Source: Gaeumannomyces sp. JS-464 (lineage: Eukaryota; Ascomycota; Sordariomycetes; Magnaporthales; Magnaporthaceae). From it: DNA of 64,000 bases. Positions 12,053-24,201 of the stretch are shown here, piece after piece (within the stretch, counting starts at the first letter, position 1; each line of letters starts with the position of its first letter). Below the pieces are notes generated by a model. That model was not told where the DNA came from, did no database searches, and worked only from the letters and a program-made list of their open reading frames with translations. The position numbers and the translations under genes are program-made. The DNA is taken from positions 3,472,001 through 3,536,000 of the forward strand of contig NGZR01000003.1 of NCBI GenBank assembly GCA_002197995.1, in the 5' to 3' direction.

Positions 12053-14630
12053 ATGGCTCCGCTCCGGCTCACGATCAAGGACGGCGGCTTCCTTGACCGG
12101 CAAGGCCGCCAGGTCGTCCTCAGGGGCATCAACGTTGCAGGCGATGCAAAGTACCCAAGCCAGCCCAACCAGCCGGCGCAGGCCTCCGAGGATTTCTTCG
12201 ACGGCGACCACGTCAACTTCCACGAGCGCCCATTCCCCAAGGACGATGCCCACGTCCACTTCGCCCGTCTGAAGCGCTACGGCTACAACACCATCCGCTA
12301 TATCTTCACCTGGGAGGCCATCGAGGCTGCCGGGCCCGGCATCTACGATGAGGAGTGGATACAGCACACCATCGACATACTCAGGATAGCCAAGAGCTAT
12401 GGCTTTCACGTCTTCATGGACCCCCATCAGGATGTTGTAAGTTGTGCCAGTGATGTTCTGTTGTGTCGACCCTTGCTCATACCTGCGCCTCTGCCTTTGC
12501 TTGGTCTAACTCGCTTTGCGCTCCTTTGCGCTCTGTAGTGGTCTCGCTTCTCCGGCGGCTCTGGAGCACCCCTATGGACCCTCTATGCGGCCGGCCTCAA
12601 CCCGCAGAGCTTCGCCGCGACTGAGGCAGCCATCGTGCAAAACACCTACCCGAACCGGCCAACTTCCCCAAGATGATCTGGTCGACAAACTACTACCGAC
12701 TCGCCGCCGCAACCATGTTTACACTATTCTTTGCCGGCAGGGACTTCGCCCCCAAGTGCATCATAGACGGCCAGAACATACAAGACTACTTGCAGGGGCA
12801 CTTCCTCAAGGCCATCTCGCGCCTTGCGCAGCGCATCCACGAGGCCGGGGACATCGAGGACGAGGTGGTGTTTGGCTGGGAGACCCTCAACGAGCCGAAC
12901 AAGGGTATGATTGCATACGAGGACATCAGCGTCATCCCCAAGGAGCAAGCCCTCAAGAAGGGGACAAGTCCAACCATCTGGCAGGCCATGCTCACGGGAA
13001 TGGGGCGAGCCTGCGAGGTTGATAGCTGGGACATGGGTAACATGGGACCGTACAAGGTTGGGAGGACATTGGTGGATCCCCACGGCGAGATCGCCTGGCT
13101 CCCAGTCGACTACGACGAGTCGCGCTACGGCTACAAGAGAGATCCGGGCTGGAAGCTGGGCGAGTGCCTTTGGGCCCAGCACGGCGTTTGGGATCCGTCC
13201 ACCGACACTCTCCTCCGCAAAGACTATTTCCACAAGAGCCCCAGCACCGGAGAGACGCTTGACTACAACGTCTTCACCAACACCTACTTTATGGAGTATG
13301 TTCGCAAGTATAGGGATACATTCCGTGCGTATCACAAGGACGCCATTCTACTCCTACAGCCGCCTACCCTGGAGCTGCCACCGAGCATCAAGGGCACTGC
13401 GGACGACGAGAACAACATGATCTACGCGCCCCACTACTACGACGGCATTACGCTCATGACCAAGAGCTGGAAGTGGTGGAATGTCGATGTACTGGGGGTG
13501 CTGCGTGGGCGCTATATCAGCCCGGTCTTTGCCATCAGGCTCGGCGAGACGGCCGTGCGGAACTGTTTCAAGGAACAGCTGGCTGCCATGCGAAAGGAGG
13601 GTTTGGACTACATGGGCAATCACCCTTGCGTCCTAACCGAATTCGGCATCCCCTATGACATGGACCAGAAAGCAGCCTACAAGACCGGAAACTACTCTAG
13701 CCAGTCTGCCGCCATGGATGCGAACCACTTTGCTGTGGAGATGGCGCCGATGGAGGGCTATACCCTGTGGGTTTACTGCGCAAAGGTGAGAAGACCCAAT
13801 CTGACATCGAGTTCTCCCGGGCTGGGAGCCCTGTTGCAACCGGCCTCTGGGTTCACTGTCTGGCTGACGCACGTTGCTGCTTGCAGAACGATCACGAGTG
13901 GGGTGACCAGTGGAATGGCGAGGACCTGTCGATCTACTCGTTAGACGACAAGCAGCTCCCCGTGTCCCCACTGCCGCCCTCACTGGACATGGCACAGCAG
14001 TCAACAACAAGCTTGGCCAAAATCAACACTTCAGCGTCGGGCCAACAGCAAGGACAGGACTTGCTGGTCGAGGACGGGTCGACCGTCACACCAACCAACC
14101 TCCGGCGAGCGCTGACCACTCCATCGATAACTTCGGCGAACCCACAAGGGGCGACATCGCCGGAGTTGAGCAACGCGCCTGGTTATCGGGCGGCCGAGGC
14201 GTTTGTGCGCCCTTCGCCGGTGGCCGTTGCCGGCAGCATCGCGAGCTACGTGTTCGATTTGCGTCGGTGCGAGTTCAAGCTCGACGTTCGGGCGTCAAAG
14301 CTGCCACCCTCGGGCAGCAGCGACGACGAGGACGGCGGCAACAGCGGCGGATCGCCACCGACTGTGGTGTTTCTGCCCGACTATCACTTCCCTAAGGACG
14401 CGTGCACGATCGAGGTCAGCTCGGGCAAGTGGGAGATCAGCACAGACGACTCGGAGGGAGCCTTGGTGCAGCGGCTGCGCTGGTGGCACGCGGAAGGAGA
14501 GCAGAGCCTCAAGGTGACAGGCGTGGTCCGGACGCACAATGTGGGCGAGTACGGGCACGGCGGTGGCGAGGAAGACCCAGGTTACTATCAAGCGGTGCAG
14601 AACATTTTCGGCCAGTGCACCATGATGTAG
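12053..14630 (+). CDS. GH5_12 steryl-beta-glucosidase / glucosylceramidase-like
   Basis: Glycoside hydrolase family 5 enzyme of the fungal EGCrP/SglA type, which removes glucose from ergosterol glucosides or glucosylceramide. Three exons: 12053-12436, 12539-13785 and 13887-14630. The start is MAPLRLTIKDGGFLDRQGRQ. RGINVAGDAKYP and YNTIRYIFTWEAIE are the typical (beta/alpha)8 start. FGWETLNEPNKGM carries the acid/base Glu and HPCVLTEFGIPYDM the nucleophile Glu. NDHEWGDQWNGEDLS after the last intron is family-specific. A Ser/Thr/Pro/Gln-rich linker (about 14000-14200) precedes a C-terminal beta-rich module. A frameshift lies at 12655: one more C there would give the family's QNTYPNPANFPKMIW. 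Substrate choice between sterol and ceramide glucoside cannot be told from sequence. Confidence 0.9.
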
Positions 14631-15795
14631 ATGGATGGAGGCGTGGGCTGTGCCTGGCCTCTTGGTGACATCTTGGCTTCCCCCTTGCTTGTTTGATCTT
14701 TTTGTCACTGTGTTTTTGTTTCCGTCATGCGGACGGATGACCGTTGGATCGGACGGCGCCCCAGTCCTCGGCAAGTAACATTCACCACGAACCTTGAAAG
14801 TGTTCGGCTATTGGATGAAGCATTCTTTCTCAACATATACCGATCTCCTCTATATTGCTGTCTTTGTGTGACTCGGCTGGTCATGTCGCACCTCCTAGGA
14901 TGAACCCTGGACTGATGGGATCTATTACACAGATCAGATGAGACCGACCTGAACCTTAGCCAGAACAGGTCAACGTCATCAATGTGACAAAGGCGTTGTG
15001 CAGTCAATAAGTTGGGATGACAGCGTTTCATGGCCTGGGTGGGCGATACGTATCGTCCGGATGGATGCTTGTAAAATGCTGGGGACTCGGCGAGGGTCCA
15101 ATCTCCGCAATTCAAGCTCGGGGTACTACGCAAGGCACGGGACAATGGACCGGTCGGCGTCATCAAGGTAGCAGGCAGGGATTCGGATGGCCCAGCCCCG
15201 GCTCCCTGCCCGCATGTGCTTGCGACAGACTGACTCCGTCCCTAATGAACCCAGGGGCGACCCTCGGGTGGCCGGGATTACAACAACGGCCGGGCGTCGG
15301 CGGGGCCGACTTGGCTGGTGCACGCGATGGCACTGCGTACATGATGCCCCGGGAGGTACCGCTCATCACTCGCGCCTCGAGGTTTCCACGGAGGAACCTA
15401 TTTTGCTCGTATACCCACTGGCTGACCTCGCAACCGCGCAGCTAGCTCGGACTCTCACGTCACCAATGGTCAAAATGAAGGCTTCGTCTGCCAGAGCAGA
15501 AAGGCGTGCGTGAGTTCAGGGGTACTCGCTCTCTTCAGACCGCGGGCCCTGAGTCGTGCTCGCTGCCATTGGGAGTGCGAAACACGCTCGCCCTGGCCGG
15601 GGCGCGTGATCCCACACCACTTAGGTACCTAGGGGTATGGGGGCCATTGCCTTCGACACAAGAAATTTACTAGGTAGCATGTAGGATATTCGGAATGGTG
15701 ACTCGGGGGTCCAGGCGAACGGCCGGGGGTGGCCAGCAAGTGGGTGACACGATTTGATATCAGAAACCACCTGTACTCGAGAGGGGGAAATGGTC

Positions 15796-15817
15796 AAAAA
15801 AAAAAAAAAAAAAAAAA
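15796..15817 (+). repeat. A22 homopolymer
   Basis: Run of 22 A in intergenic DNA, 255 bp from a second A22 tract. Confidence 0.95.
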
Positions 15818-16071
15818 TAGGGGATAGAAGTCCTTCCAACATGTGCATTTGACCCCTCGTGTATCTGCAAGTTTTTTTTTCCCTCCTAGCTATGACACCA
15901 TGTAGCTTCTCGGAATATCTTGGGGAGTCCGTCGCAAGTACAAATCTAGCGGGCAAAATGCAGTTCGCTCCCTGTACGTTTTTGAGTTCTAGCATAGCGC
16001 CTGTGCAACTGGTGGTGCATCTGTCTTCCCTTGAAAACGTGGCAAGGATTTTCGCATCGTCCCTGCCAACG

Positions 16072-16093
16072 AAAAAAAAAAAAAAAAAAAAAA
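16072..16093 (+). repeat. A22 homopolymer
   Basis: Run of 22 A in intergenic DNA upstream of BCK1. Confidence 0.95.
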
Positions 16094-17586
16094 TGATAGA
16101 TGGGATTTACATTATAGGTACGGACATAGGGTGACGGGCACACACTGGAATGGTTTTGTTCCTGAGACTGCCGCTCCCTCCCTCGCGCTGGCTGTTGGTC
16201 GCAACACAGCTGCTATCATTGGAATGGAGTGGGCCTCAACGATTGGGTGCCTGCCTCTCAAGAGGCCTTGCGACCCGGAAGGCCCAGTCTGTGCCGCCGA
16301 CGTGCCGCTCTTCTGCCTCCAATCGACCCCAAATGGCCCGCGCTAACCAGGATGGTGCAGCTCGTGCCGGCTAGCGCTGCACACGAGGTTGGTGGATGCT
16401 TTCTTTTTGTTGCCGCCGTCGCCGACTCAGCTTGCCTGCCTGCCTGCCCACCACAGGCAGCCACCCCTGCATGCATCCATCCGCGGTGGGCTGCTGCGTG
16501 CATGCCCGCTGACCTGAACCTGCCTGAGCCTCGCCGCCGGTTCCTGGGAGTTTTTTTTTTTCCTGATGCATTCCTAGGCACTCTAGAGACAAAAAGGACC
16601 ACATGCGGTTACGACTACATAAAAGGTGTTGTGGTGCTTGCTGGCGGCAGCAGGTGGGGTGCTGTGGCTACTTTGTGTGGGAGAGACGCCCTAATCAACA
16701 TGAGGTTGTTCGGCCTCGGCATCATCACTCACTCCCGATTTGTGTATTTTGCATCCTACCGGCTCCTTTGGGCGTTCTCGTTGAGGCTCGGCGCTCTAGT
16801 GCCGCAAGCGCCCCTTGCGCAGCCAACGCTCGGGTGCTATTTGAAAGAAGAAACGGAAGAGGAAAATCCCATCATGCTTGGATTCAACACAACGTGCTCC
16901 AGGCGACTTAAGCGCCAGCCGCCCGCCAGTCACCTAGCGCTTCTCTTTGGCTGCCCTCACTGGTGCCAGGTATCATCCTTTGTCCTGGATTTCCTTATTT
17001 CCGCTCCAACCCATATTCGTTGGCATATTGCCGTGCGGTCCTGAGCCTGTACCGATTGCTGCCGCCAGCCCGATGTTCCTCTGATGTTTTCGGCCCTCTG
17101 CCGCGAGAGCGTCGCAGACAGTTCCTTGCATATCGCTGTGCCGCTTCGGGTTCATCCCCTGTGCGTCCCGCAAGCGCCTGGCTCGTGTCCGCCAACCCAC
17201 CTGTCCGTTTCTGTTTCAATGCCAAGGCACCCCCCCTCGCCGCTACATCGACCGGCGAGAGCGTGGGCTCCGCTCAACGCTAGCGTTGCGCCGCCCCATG
17301 TCCACAAGCTCAACCCAACCCACAGCGACAATTGATTTTGCCGTGTCTCACAAAGAGCGCCAGCCAAAAGAAAACGCCCTCTATCTTCTGCTCTGCCATC
17401 CGCAGTCGACCAACAGTCTTTGCCTGCTTCGCGCCTTTCTTTGCCAGCGCAGGCCGCACATTACTCCCGACGCCGACCCAGCGCCCCTCCTTGAGCTTCC
17501 AGCCTCGTTAGCCTTGCAACCCCGAACCTGCGACGACAGCAGTCCGTCCTATCCTGGCCCTGCCTAACTCACTGCCGTCGGCATTT

Positions 17587-17607
17587 CCCCCCCCCCCCCC
17601 CCCCCCC
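17587..17607 (+). repeat. C21 homopolymer
   Basis: Run of 21 C about 330 bp before the BCK1 start codon, inside a pyrimidine-rich stretch that is likely promoter or leader. Its exact length in the genome is uncertain because G/C runs are miscalled elsewhere in this window. Confidence 0.9.
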
Positions 17608-17934
17608 TCGGTTCGTCATCGCTCCTCAATCATTCAGCCCCCCAGCCAGCGCCCGCTGAAATCGCCACGGTCGACCTCCCTCGAACGATCCCTGCGAAGC
17701 CGAGCTGGGCACAAAAACACACATCGCACACAACCCTCGCAGTCGACCCCGAGCCATTGGCACGACTTGCCGTCATAATCCAGGGCTAGGTCCCAGTACC
17801 CATGCGGCTTCGTACAGGCGCTACCAGCCGCCGAGCCCATTGGGGCTGACCTTGGGCCGCGTCGCCCTCGACCGCCGACCCGAGCCCAGTACCCCTCGCG
17901 ATAAATCGCCACGAGCGGTCAAACTTGGTCCATC

Positions 17935-20900
17935 ATGTATCAAACAGGGCAGAGGGACCCTTCGCGGCCCTTCCAGGTGCCGCCGCCGCCGCCGCCCATG
18001 TCGCCGCCGAATCCCGGGATGCAGGGCCACATGAACTTCCCGCCGCCCCCTCCGCTGCCCCGATTTCAGACCGCCCCTCTGATGCAGCAGGGCAACCCGC
18101 TGCCGCCACCTCCCGGGCCTCCCCCGGGCAGCGCCATGACCCAACAGGCCCCGTGGCATGGCTCCTGGGGCGTCGCCGCCGGCGTCCGCCCGCAGTACGA
18201 CAACAGGAGCGCTCACATGTTTCCCCCGCCGCCTCCCCAGCAGTACAACCCCCAGGCCCACGCGAACGCCAACGGCCTGATGATCCCGCCCCCGCCTCCG
18301 CAGAGCGAGCTCACCATGTCTGCTACTTACATACCCGGCGGCGACTCGTTTGGCGAGGGCGTTGGGATCCCGGGCCTGGGAGGCTTCCCCGACGACGCGC
18401 TGGCCTTGGCGGCCATCCAGTCCAGTTGGCAGACTCCAACATCGGGACAACCGAGTGATACCCTGCAACTGCAGCAGCAGCCGCCGCAGCAGCCGCCGCA
18501 GCAACAACAACAACAGCCGCAGCAGCAGCAGTTTTCAAATACGCCCCAGCTGAACAAATCCCAGACCGACGCAAAAACTCTACTCGGGCTTGTCCAATGC
18601 ATCAACTAGCACCAATGTGCCGGTATTCCGAGCGATATGACGGCGTCGTGGACCCTCGATCGCGTCCTGGCCTGGCTGCAAGTTAACAACTTTTCCAAGG
18701 ACTGGCAGGACACGTTCAAAACCCTCAACATCCACGGAGCCCAGTTCCTTGAGCTCGGGAGCGGGCATGGTGGGCGTGGAAACTTCGGCATGATGCATCA
18801 GCAGGTCTACCCAAACCTCGCCAAGGTCTGTACGGCCAGTGGCACGGGCTGGGACCAGCCACGAGAGCGTGAGGAGGGCAAGCGGATGAGGCGCCTGATC
18901 CGTAACCTGGTTCAGATGCGTGCCACTCCCGAGTCTTCGCGAATATCCAGCTCCGTCGGCCGCCAAGAATCAGGTTCGATGCGTCTTGATATAAACAGCG
19001 CCGGGACCGATGGCAGCGACTCGCCAAATGTAAGACCTCGATTTGCTTACAGCCACGATAATGTCTGCTTCATCGCGTCGCTGTCTTGTTGCCCTTCTTC
19101 GCTCCGTTTTTTTGCGAGCTCAGCCGTAGGCGGTGTTCTCTTGGACTAACGACCGTCGCTGTTCTTTCGATGCTCTTTATCTAGACTCCTATCATCAAGA
19201 CTCCAGGACCAGGCTTCTCGAGTAGACGATTTTCGCAGACCAGATCTACCACGATGCCTACATCCACCGGCAACACCGCGGGTTTGGATGCTAATCACAG
19301 AACAATGCTGAAAAATATCGATGTGGATGGAAGTCGACGCAACAGCCCAGGACTCAACGGAGAGAGTCCGAATGGCAGCCCGAACCTCGGGTTCGCGTCC
19401 TCGACGCCAAACCTGCCGGCCTTGTCGGTGTCCCCCCGCAGCACTAGGTTCGGACACCGCTCCAGGAACAGTACCGAGTCTGTCTCTTCGAGTGCAGCCA
19501 TATATGGCTCGGGCGTCCCTCCTGAGGCCAGTCATATAATGCGCAACGGCAACATTGACGAGCTGCTGAACACCAACCGCCGCCAGGGCCAGGATGGGAA
19601 TCGGCCATCACCCAGGATTCAGGGGACAGGTCAGCCGGCGCTGACACGCCACACAGCGCCAAGGACGGGAAATCCATGTTCTCATTCCTGTCCAGGAAAA
19701 AGAGACAAAACCACGACGGCTCATTCCCTTCGCCTGAGGACGTGGAGTCCCCCACGAGCCCCAACCTCAGCATCAGGCACCCTGGCAAATGGAACAACTC
19801 GAGCGACATGTCACTCGATCAGCGCCCAAAGCTCCAGTTTCGCGCAGCAGCCACCGCCGCACGCGCCATCGTTCCTCCAGTTCAAAAAGCCCGGTAACAG
19901 GATCTTCGCCCTGGCGACGGTTGACTACTGGAACTACCGCATGATCGATGTGTCGGATGTGGACACGGCGTTCGACCTGAGGTCGCTGATAAACGTGAAT
20001 CTTGGCATTCCGGACGAGGACGGGGTCGAGATCCACCTCACAGAGCTGGGCAAATCGGACCACAACCAACCCCTGACCGATGACAAGCTGATGACCAACA
20101 TGAGAATGAAGGCCGACTCCGCAGGCACTCTGAAGCTGTTTATCAAGCCTCCATCCTTCACAACCCCGGCGCTGTCGCAGCGCTCGACGCTGTCGCCATG
20201 GGGTATGCCGTCGGGTGTTCCCGTCGATGAGGACCCGTACGGGCAGGTGGACGGCCAGAGGCCCAGGTCCAGTTCGTCGCCGCCCACATCACGGCACAAC
20301 ACCATAAGTGGCGAGGGTACTGACTCCAAGGCGGCCCTGGCGGCAGCTGCGGAGAAGTACCAAGCCGAGGTGCAAAGGAAACAACAGGAGTACTTGGAGA
20401 AACGAAGGCAAGCAGCCTCCAGTGGGAAGCCAGGGCTGAGTCCTTCAACCGAGGCGGCCACTTACGGTATCATTGGCAGGAACGTCGACTTCGACCAACG
20501 CCGCGACTCGCCGTACGAAGACAAGAGCCCCGAGAAGCTCTTCCCCCAGCGCAAGGCCCCCGCGCCGCCGGGGGATCCCTCGGCGACTCTCCTTAAAGCC
20601 AACTCACTCAGCAGGAAGACGGGACAAAGGATGCACTCGGCGCATGGGAGCCAGGATGGGTATCCGACACCTCGCAGGCCCTCGATGTCTACAAACATGT
20701 CGGCGTCGGGAGCGGCAGGCGTCTCCCCTGCCACATCACCGTCGGAAATGTCGGAAAAGGGCCGCAGGAGGTCGCCAATGACATCAGCGCAGCCATTGGG
20801 CGGCATCGCCTCGGCACTGGTCGACATGGGAAGGGGCCTGGGCGGGATCGGTCACCCTACCAGGGGACCAGCGAACAACAGCAGCGGCCGCGCGCTGTCT

Positions 20901-23337
20901 CCCAACCGCATCTCATCAGCACCGGCCAACGCGCGAGACTTGGCCGGGCCCGGTGGCAGCGATTCTCGAGGTAAGAAAGCCTTGGCGACGGTGGACTTCG
21001 GGCAGCACGGGCGAACAGCTTCGAGGCCGGGCAGCCCACGCTCAGGATCCCCCGGCTCCGTTACCTGGGGTCGGGGAAAACTCCCCTTCATCGTGCCGGA
21101 CTACTCGCCCGGCGGGACTCCGCTGCTGCCCGGGGACAAGCCGGCGGCGGGCGCAACCCCAGAGATAGGAGGACTAGAGGAGGATTCCATGGCTAAACCG
21201 AGTTCACTAGCTTCCTTTGCGCGCGCGCCTTCTCCAGGAGACCTCAGCCCCGGATCCAGGCCCTCGGCCAACTTCGCTTCAGACCCGCCTCCGCCTCCCG
21301 GAGCCCACGCGTCGTCCACGCGTGCCCCGACGTCGGCTCCTCAGCCGGTGACATCGTCTCCGGCTACAAGGAGAAAGTCCCACGGACCCGACGTCGACTT
21401 TACCGATACCGATGTGAGCTTCACTCGGCCGGCCCCTTCGTCGAGCTCACAGAACCACGCACAATCAGACGACGAGTCGGACGACGATTCCGACGACGGC
21501 CTTTTTGCCATCCCGATCGCCCAGCGCAACGCATCGACCAAGAGCAAACGGAAGACTCGAAACTCGGTCGCTTTCCTGGACTCAGACTCCGGCGACGACG
21601 CAAACGGCCTCGGTAAGCGGCCAAGCCTGACGGTAAACACCAGCAAGAGCCGGAAGCACCTTTCCGTCTCCTTCACGTCGCCACAGTCTGCTGCCGGAGC
21701 AGACAGGGATGATGATGGGGCAGGGAGGAAGTCCAAGTGGGAGTCGGAGGATAGCGGTGGGCTCAGCCGGCGCAAGTCGTTCAAGATGGACGTCTGGGCA
21801 AACCGCCCGCCTGCCGAGGCACTTATCAACAACCTGGAGGACTTCTTCCCGGGCATGGACGTGGATCAGCCGGTGCTCGAGGAAGGCGAGGCGGATGCGG
21901 AGCAGGAGGCGGTTCTTGTCGCGCCGTCGCCCATCATTGAGGTGGACGAGTCGCAGTCGCCTAATCCCACGTCTCAGCAGGCTGGCCACGGCAACCTGGC
22001 GTCTCTCCCCGCATCCAGAGTGCCGTCCATGTACAACGAGAGCGACACTCTGGGGTCGGACGAGTCGACGCTCAAGGCGTTGGAGCGGCCGGCGAGCTAC
22101 CAGAACCTGGCGCAGCGTAGTGTGCGGCGATCGGGCGGGCTGGGACGGATGAAGTCGATCCGCGGAAGGCTAGGGGTGCTCACGAAGCGAACAAGCGGTT
22201 CACACAGACGTCGCAGGCGATGCTGGGGTCCTCGTCGGCGGGCCAGGACAACGCGGGTGGAGGGTCGGCGCTGCTGCGACGCAAGTCGACCAAGATGTTC
22301 AACGCCAACATCGTGCAGATCAGGCCGACGCGGGACTCGATGCTGGTGCCCGATATACCGCAGGATACGCTCTCGCGGGCGCGCCCAAGCGGCAGACGAC
22401 GTTCCGGTGGTTCAAGGGCCAGCTGATCGGCAAGGGAACGTACGGCCGTGTGTACCTCGGTATGAACGCGACGACGGGCGAGTTCCTGGCGGTCAAGGAG
22501 GTCGAGGTGAACCCCAAGCGGCGGCGGGCGACAAAAAACGCATGAAGGAGCTGGTGCGGCGCTGGACCCAGGATCGACACGATGCAGCACCTGGACCACG
22601 TCAACATTGTGCAGTACCTGGGCTGCGAGCGCAAGGAGACGAGCATCTCCATCTTCCTCGAGTACATTTCGGGTGGCTCCATCGGCTCGTGCCTGCGCAA
22701 GAACGGCAAGTTCGAGGAGGCCGTGGTGCAGTCGCTGACGCGGCAGACACTGTCGGGACTGGCGTACCTGCACGCGAGGGCATCCTGCACCGAGACCTCA
22801 AGGCCGATAACATCCTGCTCGACGTCGACGGCACCGCCAAGATCTCCGACTTTGGCATCTCCAAGAAGACGGACAACATCTACGGCAACGACAAGACCAA
22901 CTCGATGCAGGGCTCCGTCTTCTGGATGGCGCCCGAGGTCATCAGGTCTGAGGGCGCTGGCTACTCGGCCAAGGTTGACATCTGGTCGCTAGGCTGCGTC
23001 GTGCTCGAGATGTTTGCCGGCCGCCGTCCCTGGGCCAAGGAGGAGGCTGTCGGTGCCATCTACAAGATCGCCAACGGCGAGATCCCGCCCATCCCTGAGG
23101 ACGTTCAGGATACCATCAGCCCTATTGCCGTCGCCTTTATGTATGACTGCTTTACTGTGTAAGTCTTCCTCGGCAGCCCTTCCGTCTCTTCTGCTATTGT
23201 CTAACCTTGGCTATAGAAACCCCGACGAGCGGCCCACGGCGAACCGACTGCTCTCGCAACATCCCTTCTGCGAGCTGGACCCCAACTACAACTTCCTCGA
23301 CTCAGAACTCTACGCCAAGATCAGAGGGACGTACTGA
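17935..23337 (+). CDS. bck1: Cell-wall-integrity MAPKKK, BCK1 family (several frameshifts)
   Basis: Serine/threonine kinase at the top of the Pkc1-Bck1-Mkk-Mpk1 cascade. The N terminus ([13 protein letters not shown]) is Pro-rich with poly-Pro and Gln/Pro repeats. A SAM domain follows at about 18637-18800 ([18 protein letters not shown]). An intron spans about 19030-19185. A ubiquitin-fold/RA-like part starts near 19895 ([20 protein letters not shown]), then a long Ser/Pro-rich linker with acidic patches. The kinase domain runs from about 22395: [12 protein letters not shown] (glycine loop), [10 protein letters not shown] (lysine), [20 protein letters not shown] and APEV. The last intron is 23160-23217, joining [11 protein letters not shown]. 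Indels near 18595-18630, 19623, about 19830, 22190, 22379, 22518, about 22565 and 22779 split the gene. The 1302-codon open frame from 19254 therefore contains untrue stretches, including the start of the kinase domain. Confidence 0.93.
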
Positions 23338-24201
23338 TCTGGTCCAGGCTATGTTACGGTGGATTCTCTCCCATATGGGGCTACCTACGCAACATCTCGG
23401 CTGCGCTAGAGGTGTGCGCGCATATCATGAATTTTGTTTACAGAGCTTGAAAGAGGGAGATACGCTGCATCTCACCAGCAACACAGCGATACTATATTCC
23501 CCCGGACTACTAGTACTTTTTTTTATTTTTTTTTATCCTTATTATACTATTACTACTACTTCTTATTTATACTACTACATATTTAAGATCATCCGGGTCT
23601 GTTTCTTGAGACGGCCCGGACAATTTCAAGGGGACATGGACAATAACACTGGACGTGGGCCAAGTACCATCAACATGAAGCGAATTCAATACCGTCCCTT
23701 TGCATGCCCGTTTCACAGAACCACAGCGTTGCTGGCGTGCACTTGAGCATTGTCATGTTGTCAGGTTTGTTTGTTAGTGATGTCCTATATACAAATCATT
23801 ATTGTGCCATCCTATATACAAGTGGTTACTGCCCCCTTCACACCCCTTGCCTGATCTTGGTCTCCTCTTGTCGCCTGCAGCCCATCTGCCGCGGCCCAGC
23901 CTGTTGCATCCCATACAGGATTGTGGATCGAGCGTCCGTGGCCCTCCTCCAAGCGCTTGCGACATGACGTCCACGGCAGCGGCCCTAGACTCGGCTTGTG
24001 TCTATCGGCCCAGCCGTTGTTTGGCCATGGCTGCAAACTGAAAACCGACATGGCGGCTGCTAAACGCATCTAGCACCAACTTCCGAAGCAGGTATGCGTA
24101 TTGGGGCGTGAGCCGGGTGCTACGGCATGGGCTGCAGGCACTAGGTGCCCGCTTTCATCACCCCGTGTTTATGGGATGCGGAATTCCACTGCTCCCCCTT
24201 C
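23338..24201. other. Convergent intergenic region, BCK1 / mannosidase
   Basis: About 860 bp of 3' flanks. T/A-rich stretch at about 23510-23590 is probably the BCK1 3' end. No gene visible. Confidence 0.5.

Larger units (their letters stand above)
14631..17934. other. Long intergenic region upstream of BCK1
   Basis: About 3.3 kb without a supportable gene. It contains a CTTAGGTACCTAGGGG motif (15620-15635), two A22 tracts and a C21 tract. Pyrimidine-rich sequence over the last 800 bp is probably BCK1 promoter and leader. An open frame at 16229-17044 (271 codons) has no recognisable features and crosses low-complexity sequence. Confidence 0.5.

Noticed and set aside
15796..16093. Twin A22 tracts as ends of one retrotransposon copy
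   Set aside because: The sequence between them shows no coding region, no terminal repeats and no target duplication that I could see.
16229..17044. 271-codon + strand open frame upstream of BCK1
   Set aside because: No recognisable domain; crosses repetitive CTGCC/GCCGCC-type low-complexity sequence and lies in GC-rich DNA where long chance frames are common.
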